Notes: generated from the sequence alone by a model not told the origin. A stretch of 64,000 nucleotides of DNA from Desertivirga brevis (GCF_017355835.1 NZ_JAFEWF010000009.1:124001-188000), one strand, 5' to 3'. Numbered from the stretch's first letter, positions 49,665 through 58,409 are shown. Program-made: numbers and translations.

Positions 49665-49741
49665 TGATTAATTGGTGTTTAATTTATTGTTTTAGTCCAT
49701 TACGGTAAGAAGGATCCGAACGTAACAGGAGAATAAAAAAA

Positions 49742-50548
49742 TTATTGGTTTTTTGCCTCGTTCCAATAAATATCCATTTCTGCAAGTGTCATATCTTTTA
49801 AAGCTTTCCCGGCCTCGAGCGCTTTCGTTTCAAGATATTGAAATCGTTTAATGAATTTTTTATTGGTTTTTTCTAAGGCATTTTCAGGATTGATGTCAAT
49901 GAACCGCGCATAGTTGATCAGGGAGAAAAGTAAGTCGCCAAATTCGGCCTCCGCCTTTTCTTTGTCAATTGATTCAGGTGCGGCTGCATTAAACTCGTCT
50001 TTGAATTCCTGCAATTCTTCCTCTACTTTCTCCCACACCTGGCTTTTTTCCTCCCAATCAAAACCTACACCCCTGGCTTTTTCCTGTATTCTTGAAGCTT
50101 TTACCAACGCGGGCAGTGAAACAGGTACTCCACCCAGCACAGATTTATTCCCTTCCTTCAACTTCAGCTGCTCCCAGTTTCGTTTAACATCTTGGTCGTT
50201 CTTTACCTCCACATCTCCATAAATATGGGGATGTCGTGAGATTAATTTATCACAAATGCCATTAAGTACATCTGTAATAGTGAAATGATTACTTTCAGAG
50301 CCAATGCGGGCATAAAAAACAAGATGAAGCATTATATCTCCAAGCTCTTTTTTTACTTCTTGTAAATCGCCTTCAAGGATGGCATCAGAAAGTTCGTAAG
50401 TCTCTTCAATGGTAAGGTGCCTAAGGGTCTCCATCGTTTGCTTCATATCCCAGGGACATTGCTCCCGTAAAGTATCCATGATCTGGAGAAGGCGTTCAAA
50501 TGCGGTTGCAGGAGTGGTAGCAGTACCCGGAGCGATATTTTGAGGCAT
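49742..50548 (-). CDS. mazG: Nucleoside triphosphate pyrophosphohydrolase MazG
   Basis: Hydrolyses NTPs to NMP and PPi. The 268-residue protein has two tandem MazG folds, as in E. coli MazG: first domain EQCPWDMKQTMETLRHLTIEETYELSDAILEGDLQEVKKELGDIMLHLVFYARIG with the EEx2-3E and ELGD metal motifs, second KVEEELQEFKDEFNA and KAEAEFGDLLFSLINYARF. A TATTTTTG box lies upstream on the minus strand at 50565-50572. It lies 78 bases upstream of the ECF sigma gene. Confidence 0.95.
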   Translation of the reverse strand: MPQNIAPGTATTPATAFERLLQIMDTLREQCPWDMKQTMETLRHLTIEETYELSDAILEGDLQEVKKELGDIMLHLVFYARIGSESNHFTITDVLNGICDKLISRHPHIYGDVEVKNDQDVKRNWEQLKLKEGNKSVLGGVPVSLPALVKASRIQEKARGVGFDWEEKSQVWEKVEEELQEFKDEFNAAAPESIDKEKAEAEFGDLLFSLINYARFIDINPENALEKTNKKFIKRFQYLETKALEAGKALKDMTLAEMDIYWNEAKNQ

Positions 50549-50564
50549 TAATTGAAGTTTTGTG

Positions 50565-50572
50565 CAAAAATA
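50565..50572 (-). promoter_or_regulatory. Candidate -7 box of mazG
   Basis: TATTTTTG on the minus strand, exact match, 16 bases before the mazG ATG; no clear -33 element. Confidence 0.4.
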
Positions 50573-50713
50573 GTTTTCTTTCTGGATATAACGAAAGGAT
50601 AAGGGATTGATATAGAAATTCTTCCGGGTGTAAGAAACAAGTTTGCAAACGTTAAATTATAATAATTGTTTAGGAATCTTCTCAATAACCGCTAAAAAAA
50701 GTTAGGAATCACA

Positions 50714-50721
50714 TATATTTG
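50714..50721 (+). promoter_or_regulatory. Candidate -7 box of the PAP2_C gene
   Basis: TATATTTG, exact match, 43 bases before the ATG; no clear -33 element. Confidence 0.4.
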
Positions 50722-50764
50722 CACGCCTTAAACTTATTGTGAACTAATAGTTATATTTCTGTAA

Positions 50765-51430
50765 ATGAACAACAGTAGAGTAAAAATTATCAGTGCGTCT
50801 TTGAGCAGGTGGGAGTTAGCATGGCAGGATTCGCAGTTTAAACAGAAGTTTTTACTAGGAGCAGGTTTGTTTGGTACATTACTGCCTATTTTTCCACTTT
50901 TTTATCAATTCATTCAGGCCAGAAATGGGTACGATCAGCACGATCCAATTCTTCATATGCTACCCGCAATGGATGTTTCTATGCCTATTTTTATCATTAC
51001 ATGGTTAATGGGAGTGTTAACTATCACCCGTACTTTGCAGAAACCTGAGCTGTTTTTATTATTTATGTATGGGTTCATTATCATGAATGTGGTAAGATTT
51101 TTTACAATTGCTTTAATTCCCTTTGATCCTCCCCATGACCTGATCCCAATAGCTGATCCTATAAGCAATCATTTCTATGGGAAGAGCTATGTTACAAAAG
51201 ATCTTTTTTTCTCTGGTCATACAGCTACTCAGTTTCTGTTTTATCTGTGCTTGAAAGGGAAATCAGAAAAAGCAATGGCTCTATTCGGAACTATAGCAAT
51301 GGGTATCCTGGTTCTTATACAACACGTGCATTTTACTATTGATGTAGTTTGCGCTCCCTTTTTTGCTTATATCTGCTTCGTTATCGCAAAAAGATTCGTG
51401 AAATATCCCGTGAACCTTTGGGTTAAATAA
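50765..51430 (+). CDS. Sphingomyelin-synthase-like PAP2_C membrane protein
   Basis: A 221-residue protein with about six membrane helices. Two motifs match the PAP2_C group of sphingomyelin synthases: KDLFFSGHTATQFLF (residues about 140-154) and HVHFTIDVVCAPFF (about 182-195). In human SMS the His of SGHT and the His and Asp of HYTID form the catalytic triad, and all three have counterparts here. A PRPPR-type first motif is not clear. Sphingolipids are abundant in Sphingobacteriales, so transfer of a phospho-headgroup to ceramide, for example inositol- or ethanolamine-phosphate, is a reasonable guess. It is a single gene, followed by a terminator. Confidence 0.7.
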   Translation: MNNSRVKIISASLSRWELAWQDSQFKQKFLLGAGLFGTLLPIFPLFYQFIQARNGYDQHDPILHMLPAMDVSMPIFIITWLMGVLTITRTLQKPELFLLFMYGFIIMNVVRFFTIALIPFDPPHDLIPIADPISNHFYGKSYVTKDLFFSGHTATQFLFYLCLKGKSEKAMALFGTIAMGILVLIQHVHFTIDVVCAPFFAYICFVIAKRFVKYPVNLWVK

Positions 51431-51451
51431 TAGTGGACAACAAAAAATGTT

Positions 51452-51476
51452 AGGCGGCCAACGGTCGCCTTTTTTG
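51452..51476 (+). terminator. Terminator after the PAP2_C gene
   Basis: AGGCGGCC and GGTCGCCT form an 8-bp stem with one G-T pair, followed by T6G; 22 bases after the stop codon. Confidence 0.8.
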
Positions 51477-51499
51477 TTTGTCGACTAATTGGCAAAAAC

Positions 51500-51529
51500 A
51501 AAGCCTGGCATAACAATGCCGGCTTTGAT
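51500..51529 (-). terminator. Terminator of the GNAT gene
   Basis: CAAAGCCGGCA pairs with TGCCAGGCTTTG on the minus strand with one bulge, followed by TTTTTG. Confidence 0.7.
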
Positions 51530-51548
51530 ATAACTAATTCCTCGGTTA

Positions 51549-51848
51549 TTATTGAACATCACTATCATCTACCAATTTGTACCATTCGGGGTGTCGACGG
51601 AGGAATAGTTGGGTATATGAACAAAGCGGTACTAAGCGGAACTGGTTTTCATCGAGATATCTTAGTGTTTTTTCTACAAGGGCTGCTGCAACTCCCTTAC
51701 CTTCAAGTTCCTCCGGTACTTCAGTATGTAAGATGTAAACCTTGTCTCCCCGCTGCTTATAATCTATAAACGACTTTTTGCCTTCAACCCAAAGTTCAAA
51801 ATTATGAGCACCCTTGTTGTCTATAAGTGCGATTTCCTGGTATTTCAT
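51549..51848 (-). CDS. Small GNAT-type acetyltransferase (YjdJ-like)
   Basis: A 99-residue single-domain protein of the short N-acetyltransferase group. KSFIDYKQRGDKVYILHTEVPEELEGKGVAAALVEKTLRYL carries the acetyl-CoA loop GKGVAAALV, and the end LVPLCSYTQLFLRRHPEWYKLV has the Cys and HPEW/Y residues typical of this subfamily. The acceptor is unknown. It lies 28 bases downstream of the dioxygenase gene on the same strand and is likely co-transcribed. Confidence 0.88.
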   Translation of the reverse strand: MKYQEIALIDNKGAHNFELWVEGKKSFIDYKQRGDKVYILHTEVPEELEGKGVAAALVEKTLRYLDENQFRLVPLCSYTQLFLRRHPEWYKLVDDSDVQ

Positions 51849-51876
51849 GTCTTAATATTAAAGATTATTCAAATAA

Positions 51877-52809
51877 CTATAGTTGTGGTAAATAAGTAAG
51901 GATTTCATTTCTTCGAACCTCGTATTGAGAGGGTAACTTTAGGTCTGAACCTAGTTCTTCAATTGTTTCGTCTATTGCAAAACCTGGATTATCCGTTGCG
52001 ATTTCAAATAATACGCCCCCTGGTTCACGGAAATACAAGGAGTAAAAGTAATTACGGTCTACTTTTTCTGTGATATGTAGTCCTGCTCCGACGATCTTAT
52101 CTCTTATTTCCATCAAAACTTTATCATCCTTCACTCTGAATGCTACGTGATGTACCGATCCTCCTGCCACATGACCTACTGCTTCTCCGGGAACTTCGAC
52201 AACATCCACAATGTTGGCATTTTTTACAGTGTCAGTAACAAAACGGTATCTGTTAACATTACTTTCCAATAACCTGTAGCCAAACAAATTTGTAAGAACA
52301 TCAGCTGTTGGTTGTAATTTGCTCGTGGTAATTGTTACGCTGTGAAACCCTCGTGTTGCATGTTCTGCTTTAACCTCAGCAGTTTCCCAAGGTAGGCGAT
52401 CATCTGGTGTTTTAGACTCTACCAACTCAAACTTTAGTCCGTCAGGATCTAAAAAAGTAAGATATCTTTCCCCGAATTTCTCTGAGATCTTATTATAGGT
52501 CACGTTTTTTTCCTCCAAACGCTTCAACCAGAATTCTAAACTATTTGAGGGTACAGAATATCCTATTTCTGTAGCCTGACGAGTGCCTCTTCTGCCTGTT
52601 TGAATATTTCCCCAGGGAAAGAATGTCAAAATAGTTCCAGGCGTTCCAACCCGATCTCCATAATAAAAATGATAGGTATGGGGATCGTCAAAGTTTACAG
52701 TTTTTTTAACAAGTCGTAAGCCTAAAATTTGAGTATAGAAATCATAGTTCCGTTTTGCATCGCCTGCAATTGCTGTTATATGATGAAGTCCTAATAGTTG
52801 ATTTTCCAT
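51877..52809 (-). CDS. Glyoxalase-fold ring-cleaving dioxygenase (MhqO-like)
   Basis: A 310-residue protein with two VOC modules. LLGLHHITAIAGDAKRNYDFYTQILGLRLVKKTVNFDDP is the start of the first, with the metal His of HHIT; TRGFHSVTITT begins the second, and VHHVAFRVKDD plus YFREPGGVLFEIATD supply the other ligands (His, Glu). This layout is that of the putative ring-cleaving dioxygenases induced by quinones in Bacillus (MhqA/MhqO group). Substrate uncertain. A TAACTTTG box lies on the minus strand at 52838-52845. Confidence 0.9.
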   Translation of the reverse strand: MENQLLGLHHITAIAGDAKRNYDFYTQILGLRLVKKTVNFDDPHTYHFYYGDRVGTPGTILTFFPWGNIQTGRRGTRQATEIGYSVPSNSLEFWLKRLEEKNVTYNKISEKFGERYLTFLDPDGLKFELVESKTPDDRLPWETAEVKAEHATRGFHSVTITTSKLQPTADVLTNLFGYRLLESNVNRYRFVTDTVKNANIVDVVEVPGEAVGHVAGGSVHHVAFRVKDDKVLMEIRDKIVGAGLHITEKVDRNYFYSLYFREPGGVLFEIATDNPGFAIDETIEELGSDLKLPSQYEVRRNEILTYLPQL

Positions 52810-52837
52810 TTCTTTACTTTTTGTGTTTCTATACAGG

Positions 52838-52845
52838 CAAAGTTA
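52838..52845 (-). promoter_or_regulatory. Candidate -7 box of the dioxygenase gene
   Basis: TAACTTTG on the minus strand, exact match, 28 bases before the ATG; no clear -33 element. Confidence 0.4.
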
Positions 52846-53179
52846 TAGTGCCAGCCGGATGTGAACATTGACGGGGGATAAGAATTGGCCTTGATGTAGG
52901 TTAAGATATTCTCGATACCATTATTTCCCCACAAGCCTACTCATTGCTTATTTAATTCAATGGAGAAAGTAGATTTTAATGTTATCAGCAACAATAACCA
53001 TTGGAGGTAATGTTATTATTGGAAATGCAGGTTCTATTCTAATGATAGGTTTGCTTCAAGATTCGCTAATTGTAGGGATCAACCAAGATCATTGATAAAA
53101 GGAAAGACTGAAGAACAGGGGATAGTAACCAGGATATTATCCATCTAAAGTAAAGTAGAATGGCTTGATGTGCTCTTCC
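52846..53179. other. Intergenic stretch, no secure gene
   Basis: About 330 bases. The only frame with any character is 52979-53095 on the plus strand: 38 codons encoding a Gly/Ile-rich hydrophobic peptide (TITIGGNVIIGNAGSILMIGLL). It has no convincing promoter and may be a remnant. Nothing else was recognised. Confidence 0.35.
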
Positions 53180-53824
53180 TTAAAGAATACCTGTTTTACA
53201 GGCATGTTTAATTAGTTGAGCCGTATTTTTTACGCCGAATTTATCGATTAGACTCTGGCGATGTCCCTCTACAGTGCGTCGGCTGGTAAAAGTTTTTTCG
53301 GCAATTTCGTTGTTAGTGTATCCCTCTGAGATTAAGGCTAGTACTTCAAGTTCTCTTGCTGTAAGAAGGTGGGCTGCTTCCGCATCTTCATTAAGGATAG
53401 CTGCACGCGACGCTTTCTTTAACATTCGCATACCAAGATCTGCACAGATCACCTGGTTGCCATTTATGACATGCCGTATGGAGAAGATCATCTCTTCCAA
53501 TCCTGTGCTTTTTAGTAAATAACCACTGATTCCTGCTTCGAATGCTTGAAACACATATTTTTCATTATCCATCATCGAAAGTATCAGAACTTTCAAATCC
53601 TGATAATCCCTTTTAAGAATACCTGCTAAGGTAATCCCGTCCATATCAGGCATGTTTACATCGGTTAAAATGATGTCAGCCTTTGTTCCGGCATGCAGTA
53701 ATGAAAGGGCTTCAGCCCCATTGCTGGCTTCTCCTGTAATGGTAAAATCCTCTTCCTGCTCCAGCATTGTTTTAAGGCCATTTCGTACAATTTTATGATC
53801 TTCTACCAGTATTATCTCTATCAT
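53180..53824 (-). CDS. NarL/FixJ-type response regulator (orphan)
   Basis: A 214-residue two-domain regulator. Receiver: EIILVEDHKIVRNGLKTMLEQ, phosphoacceptor Asp in DIILTDVNMPDMDG (about residue 55), VLILSMMDNEKYVFQAF and the Lys of GYLLKSTG. DNA-binding LuxR domain: LTARELEVLALISEGYTNNEIAEKTFTSRRTVEGHRQSLIDKF. No histidine kinase is adjacent, so it is an orphan in this window; a distant or hybrid kinase must serve it. It is separated from the 1110-aa gene on the same strand by about 170 bases with a hairpin. Confidence 0.93.
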   Translation of the reverse strand: MIEIILVEDHKIVRNGLKTMLEQEEDFTITGEASNGAEALSLLHAGTKADIILTDVNMPDMDGITLAGILKRDYQDLKVLILSMMDNEKYVFQAFEAGISGYLLKSTGLEEMIFSIRHVINGNQVICADLGMRMLKKASRAAILNEDAEAAHLLTARELEVLALISEGYTNNEIAEKTFTSRRTVEGHRQSLIDKFGVKNTAQLIKHACKTGIL

Positions 53825-53955
53825 TACAAAAGGCGTTCGATGTCCTATGTAATACAGGAATCAGATTAAATGGTTTGCAGTAAAGGGAAGTCTTTAAACA
53901 GAGGCAGTAAATAGGTGGCAAATACCTGGATGCCAATGGGAGAAGGTTGATAGGG

Positions 53956-53984
53956 AAGTGGCCGGTTTTGATACCCGGCCACTT
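53956..53984. repeat. Strong hairpin without T-tract after the sugar-nucleotide operon
   Basis: AAGTGGCCGG (53956-53965) pairs perfectly with CCGGCCACTT (53975-53984) in a 10-bp stem. On the minus strand the run of T lies before, not after, the hairpin, so it is not a standard terminator; it could stabilise the mRNA 3' end or be Rho-linked. Confidence 0.6.
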
Positions 53985-53996
53985 AAAAAAAATCTC

Positions 53997-56900
53997 TTAT
54001 TCAAAATGGCCAAGACCAACAATGTAGTCCTTGCTCCCGTCCGTTACCCAACTATCAAGCTGTGCTGGGTCTTTCATTTGCTGACCGCGACTACGAGGAA
54101 CAGCGATATATCCACACTTAAGATCTTGTAGGGCAGTCATATCTGTCCATAATTTCTCAATTTGAGCAACAGGATATATATCCTCCTGCGCATGTCCCCA
54201 CCGGTACTTTACATCTTTAATTGTAACATATGTAGGAATGCGATGGGCAACGCTCCTTACTGCTTTAGCTAGTCGTGCTTCATCTCCTTTAGCAAGATCT
54301 TCTCGGGTTAGTCCAAAAAGTTTAAGCAGCGGATCGATCTGGATCCAGGTTGTATTTGAGTTATAATAACTAAGATTCAATTCGTCTTCTTCCCGCGGCT
54401 GTGCAAGACCTTCCAGTAATCGTAAGTTTCCGTTAATTCTTGCTAAACCACCACCTCGATCCTCCAGTCGTCTTGGAATTACCTCAAAAGTCAAAACGTT
54501 ACCGCTTTGTAAATGATAGTCAAGAGCTGCCGGGTCAATATCAGCTCCAAGAGTATCGATATTATGAAGCATAATGGTTTGGATCTGGGGCTGCTCCTGA
54601 ATTAATCTCGCTAATGTTCCGTTTCTTAATAAATTTGAAACTTCATACCAATGCCCTAGAGGTGAGAAACGCTGAGCGGCAATATTATCTACATAGTCAG
54701 TACCTTCACCTTTCGTTTTCGCCCAATTGATCATGCTTTGCCGTACCGAATCCCGTACTTTCTGCTTATTCTCATCCAAGGTTTCCTGAGGCATTTCCTC
54801 CCACATAAATCGGAGGTCGCGCTCCATTGGAACAAAGCGCTGGCCTATAGAGCGCCCTTCTGACAAGTAAACTGGCCCATCATACCCAAAATTCCCTGTC
54901 TCCTTCAGCTTTAACTCTATGGCTGAATGAGTAAGATAGCTGGTTGCAACGATATGGGGAATCCTCGCTTGCCATTTTGATGCAGCTTTACGTGTTTTCG
55001 CAAGGTGGATCTCAAGAAAGCTACGGTGTAGATTATTAATCTCGACAAAAGGGTTAATAGCTTTAATTACACCAGCTCCTTTTGTCCAGCGGCTTCCAAC
55101 TCCTGCTGCTAAGCTCATCACCCCAACTTCTCCACTCCGGATGGCATTTTCTGCTCTTTCACCTACCGTAACTTTTTCAAGCTTTTGAATTTCTTCAGCT
55201 TTTACATCTTCTATAAGTGTCTCTGCTGGAAGACGATTTCTGGAAAGACCAATCCGGCCTTTTTGCAGCTCTTCACGGATCTCCTCATGCTGAATAAAAT
55301 CGAAGCCATTCTCTTTTTTGATACGGTTAGCTTTTTCGTTCTCCGCATCGCGGTTCCCTTGCGACGAAGGGTCTGATACTTTGAACAAATTGCTTACAAT
55401 AGTGCGTAGCAAAGGATAAGCCATGTTATTTTGCTCGCAATGGGTGGTAAAGAAGTCAATCTCTGCTCTTCGGATATAAGAAATAGAAGATGGATCTTTC
55501 CTAACCAGGTCAGAAACCTGGATAGCATAATACTGCTCAGGCATTACAGCCTTGTTAGCCTCTAATAGATCAGCTACGGTTCCTTTGTGGTTAATATCCC
55601 AGTTATAAACAACAGGGTCCATCGCGAAGGGAAGTGAAGAGGAAAGTGACTTCTTCGTAGACAATAGCGTCTCTAGTAATTGCTGTTTATATTGTTCGTA
55701 TTTCTCCGGGTTTACAAACATCCCCATTCCTCCTCCAGACATTCCACCCAGCATTAGGAAGCCATAGTAATCATTCCCTAACTGGTGTTTTGCCTTGCGG
55801 ATTAATTCCTCAGTATAATGGGTAGAAGCCCATGGTATAATGGTCTTGATCGGACCAGCAAAATTTTTATCGGTGTTTTCTGCAAGTTTCCTTACATCGC
55901 CTTCCTTAATAGCTCCTAGTATGTTCTCAAAGATCTGATTGGTTTGCTGTCTTGCGGCACTTTCGCGCTGCCCTCTTAAAAGGTATTTCTGCGTTACCAT
56001 CTCAAGTATGGGGCCAACGTTCGAAGCCATACCACCATGCATCAATACCAAAGAGCCAGTAAGCTTCCTAAAGAAATCAGGATGTACATCCTCACCCTGC
56101 AAAACCTTATGCCTCGGTAATAAAGTCCCTTTTGAAATACCGTATTCCGGATCTCCAGGTTGAGCGAATTCTCCCTGTATAGCCTTAATTCCCGGCCAAA
56201 CACCCCCAGAATCCTGCCAGCCTCCGCCAGAACCTCCAAGCCATTCTCCAAGGATTGCCCTGGAAGCTACAAGCCTTCTTTCGCGTTCGTTTAGTCCCCC
56301 CGTTAAGTTTTCAGTCTGCCCGGTGGCCCGCATTAACAAACTAATGATAGACCCCAATAGATTGGTCGAAACAGCGAAACGGGAACCTTTGGGAATATCA
56401 TTCACTCGTGTTACCAGTTCAATACCCATCCCTTGTCCAGCAATACGAGCCAAAATTCCTGGCAGCGATTGATTGGTTCCTTCAAAAGATGGTGGAATTA
56501 AGCCTGAGGCTATAATCCCAGCCTTTACCAAACTCAAATAGTCATTACCGAAATTGAATAGGTCATCAAGGTCTGTAATGTCTTTTGTTGTCCCCAGGTC
56601 AATACTTGTCACCCTTAACACAGGCTCAGGGATCACTCTGACATATGAATTTAGTGGAGGTCTGATGTCCTTATCTCTGCCATATACTCCCAGGTCAATA
56701 GATACGTTTATCACACGTGCCCCTTCTGGGTAGTCCATTCCCAGAAAGAATATATCAGACCAGCCACTATGTGTAAGGTCCATCCTAACAGAAGTCTGCT
56801 CGTGCAGGATAGGATAGAATAGCGAGTCCTCTTTTTTCTTGAGGAGCCTGGGGTGAATAGATATCGGATGCTCGTCCTTATTACCGGCTCTGAACATCCA

Positions 56901-57329
56901 TTGATTTCCCTTACTTGACCGAACACTTTTTCTTACCTGATCGGCGAGTATCTGGAATGACAGGTGGTGGTAACATTCCGCAATTCCGCTAAATAAAGCG
57001 GCATTAGGCCCGTTCTTACTTAGGTCATTCAGGAAAACAGAAATAGCTTCTTCAAATCGCCTTCCTAAAAGGTCTTCAAATCCCCGGTAAGGTATCTTAC
57101 CTGTGTCGGGAATATCTTTAGCCTCAGTCAGAAAATAGCGAAAACCGGAATTCAAGAAGAGGATAGCTCTTACTTTGTCGTAAAGATTATCCGTCGACTT
57201 TCTGAACTTTTCCAGTTGAAGCAACTCATTTAAAAGCTCCTTTGACGAAAATTTGGAAGCTAGCTCAAAAAATGAACGATTACGTTTCTCCGGTTCAACA
57301 GAGGTAATTGTTTCTACAAAAACATTCAT
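53997..57329 (-). CDS. Bifunctional GHMP-kinase / UDPGP-type nucleotidyltransferase fusion
   Basis: A 1110-residue cytoplasmic protein of unrecognised architecture. Residues 1-170 are helical. Residues about 178-560 are a fucokinase-type GHMP kinase: VRMDLTHSGWSD (181-192), PKGSRFAVSTNLL (313-325) where the phosphate loop GLGTSS is expected, GGGWQDSGG (368-376) shared with L-fucokinase, and GGMSGGGMGMF (528-538). Residues about 720-1070 are a UDP-sugar-pyrophosphorylase domain: LAAGVGSRWTKG (740-751), HNIDTLGADID (922-932), FEVIPRRLEDRGGG (948-961) and SYYNSNTTW (987-995), matching eukaryotic-type UGPase. It is thus a kinase followed by a pyrophosphorylase, the reverse order of FKP. The likely job is free sugar to sugar-1-phosphate to NDP-sugar. 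The partner GalU-like gene lies 9 bases upstream. Confidence 0.8.
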   Translation of the reverse strand: MNVFVETITSVEPEKRNRSFFELASKFSSKELLNELLQLEKFRKSTDNLYDKVRAILFLNSGFRYFLTEAKDIPDTGKIPYRGFEDLLGRRFEEAISVFLNDLSKNGPNAALFSGIAECYHHLSFQILADQVRKSVRSSKGNQWMFRAGNKDEHPISIHPRLLKKKEDSLFYPILHEQTSVRMDLTHSGWSDIFFLGMDYPEGARVINVSIDLGVYGRDKDIRPPLNSYVRVIPEPVLRVTSIDLGTTKDITDLDDLFNFGNDYLSLVKAGIIASGLIPPSFEGTNQSLPGILARIAGQGMGIELVTRVNDIPKGSRFAVSTNLLGSIISLLMRATGQTENLTGGLNERERRLVASRAILGEWLGGSGGGWQDSGGVWPGIKAIQGEFAQPGDPEYGISKGTLLPRHKVLQGEDVHPDFFRKLTGSLVLMHGGMASNVGPILEMVTQKYLLRGQRESAARQQTNQIFENILGAIKEGDVRKLAENTDKNFAGPIKTIIPWASTHYTEELIRKAKHQLGNDYYGFLMLGGMSGGGMGMFVNPEKYEQYKQQLLETLLSTKKSLSSSLPFAMDPVVYNWDINHKGTVADLLEANKAVMPEQYYAIQVSDLVRKDPSSISYIRRAEIDFFTTHCEQNNMAYPLLRTIVSNLFKVSDPSSQGNRDAENEKANRIKKENGFDFIQHEEIREELQKGRIGLSRNRLPAETLIEDVKAEEIQKLEKVTVGERAENAIRSGEVGVMSLAAGVGSRWTKGAGVIKAINPFVEINNLHRSFLEIHLAKTRKAASKWQARIPHIVATSYLTHSAIELKLKETGNFGYDGPVYLSEGRSIGQRFVPMERDLRFMWEEMPQETLDENKQKVRDSVRQSMINWAKTKGEGTDYVDNIAAQRFSPLGHWYEVSNLLRNGTLARLIQEQPQIQTIMLHNIDTLGADIDPAALDYHLQSGNVLTFEVIPRRLEDRGGGLARINGNLRLLEGLAQPREEDELNLSYYNSNTTWIQIDPLLKLFGLTREDLAKGDEARLAKAVRSVAHRIPTYVTIKDVKYRWGHAQEDIYPVAQIEKLWTDMTALQDLKCGYIAVPRSRGQQMKDPAQLDSWVTDGSKDYIVGLGHFE

Positions 57330-57338
57330 ATTACCTCC

Positions 57339-58283
57339 TTATTTTCTGGTATTAGCTTCGGCAAGTAATTCAACCAGAGTACCGAGAGTCTCGTTCTTCG
57401 CTTCACCAGCAAGTCCTAACGCAAGCTGTGCTTGTAGCAGCCCATGCTTGCGACTTAAATCGTAGCGAGAACCCTTCACTTCCAGAGCAAGGTATTTTTC
57501 TGATTCTGCTAATTCCTGAAGGGTAGGAGTAAGCATAATATTCTCTGCTCCAGATTGTACTTGTCTTTCGAGCATTTCCATCACCGAAGGAGTAAATACA
57601 TGCATGCCGAAAAAGCATAAATAGTATCCTATGCGAAGACCAGGGGTTTGCAATTCAAGTTCGGCAAGGCTCAAGGAAGGTTTTTCAATGATTTTGTCGA
57701 TCTTGTATACACCATGCTGATTGCTAAGTTGTTTCCCTGTTAACGTGCCATATCGTCCAATCAGATGCTCTGGGGTTGGATTTACCGCAGACACAGAACA
57801 GTTCTCCTGAGTAGCAAGTTCGATCAGTTGCGCTGCACAACGCTTTTGAGCCAAGTCTGAAATGTAGAGGTAATCGCCTAAAAGCAATAGAAAAGGATCG
57901 TTTCCGGTAAATTCAGCGGCGCAAAGAACGGCATGTCCATAGCCCTTAGCCTCTGCTTGCTCTGCAAAATGCAAGTTATTTACCAAATGATCGATCTTTT
58001 GAGCTTCCTGATTTGCCCATTCGGCATTTTGGAAAGACTTAACCAGATTATCTCTTAGGGACTTAAATGCAGCCTTGTAGCGTTCCCCGTCTCCAGGGGC
58101 GCATACAATACAAATCTCTTCAATCCCGCTGGCAAAAGCCTCTTCTGCAATGATTTGAATAACTGGTTTGTGTAAACCATCAACATCAATAACTGGAAGC
58201 ATTGCTTTTTGTATTGTGTCAGCAACAGGGTAAAGGCGTTCACCCCGAGCAGCCGCAGTAATTACTGCTTTTTTTATCTTCAT
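57339..58283 (-). CDS. GalU-like sugar-1-phosphate nucleotidyltransferase with altered motif
   Basis: A 314-residue NTP_transferase of the GalU group. KAVITAAARGERLYPVADTIQKAMLPVIDVDGLHKPVIQII corresponds to the GalU start, but the canonical GLGTR loop reads ARGER and KP.E is QKAM. Further family features: GIEEICIVCAPGDG, AEAKGYGHAVLCA, PFLLLLGDYLY (GalU usually has DD), GRYGTLTG, YKIDKIIEKPSL and GYYLCFFGMHVFTPSVMEML. A GalU fold is certain; UDP-glucose activity is not, because the nucleotide loop differs. The gene precedes the GHMP/UDPGP fusion by 9 bases and is the first of this two-gene operon. Confidence 0.82.
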   Translation of the reverse strand: MKIKKAVITAAARGERLYPVADTIQKAMLPVIDVDGLHKPVIQIIAEEAFASGIEEICIVCAPGDGERYKAAFKSLRDNLVKSFQNAEWANQEAQKIDHLVNNLHFAEQAEAKGYGHAVLCAAEFTGNDPFLLLLGDYLYISDLAQKRCAAQLIELATQENCSVSAVNPTPEHLIGRYGTLTGKQLSNQHGVYKIDKIIEKPSLSLAELELQTPGLRIGYYLCFFGMHVFTPSVMEMLERQVQSGAENIMLTPTLQELAESEKYLALEVKGSRYDLSRKHGLLQAQLALGLAGEAKNETLGTLVELLAEANTRK

Positions 58284-58379
58284 ATTACAGTAGTAGAAAT
58301 ATTTTAATAATTATTTGCTATCGTTGGCATTCTCACAAAATAAGTGGAATATTTCGGAACTCGAAAAAAGTTTTTCTCC

Positions 58380-58409
58380 TTGTCTCAATATTCCTTTTTA
58401 TTATTTTTA
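58380..58409 (+). promoter_or_regulatory. Candidate yitT promoter
   Basis: TTG (58380-58382), 19 bases, TATTTTTA (58402-58409, one mismatch). It ends 7 bases before the ATG chosen for the next gene. Confidence 0.45.
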
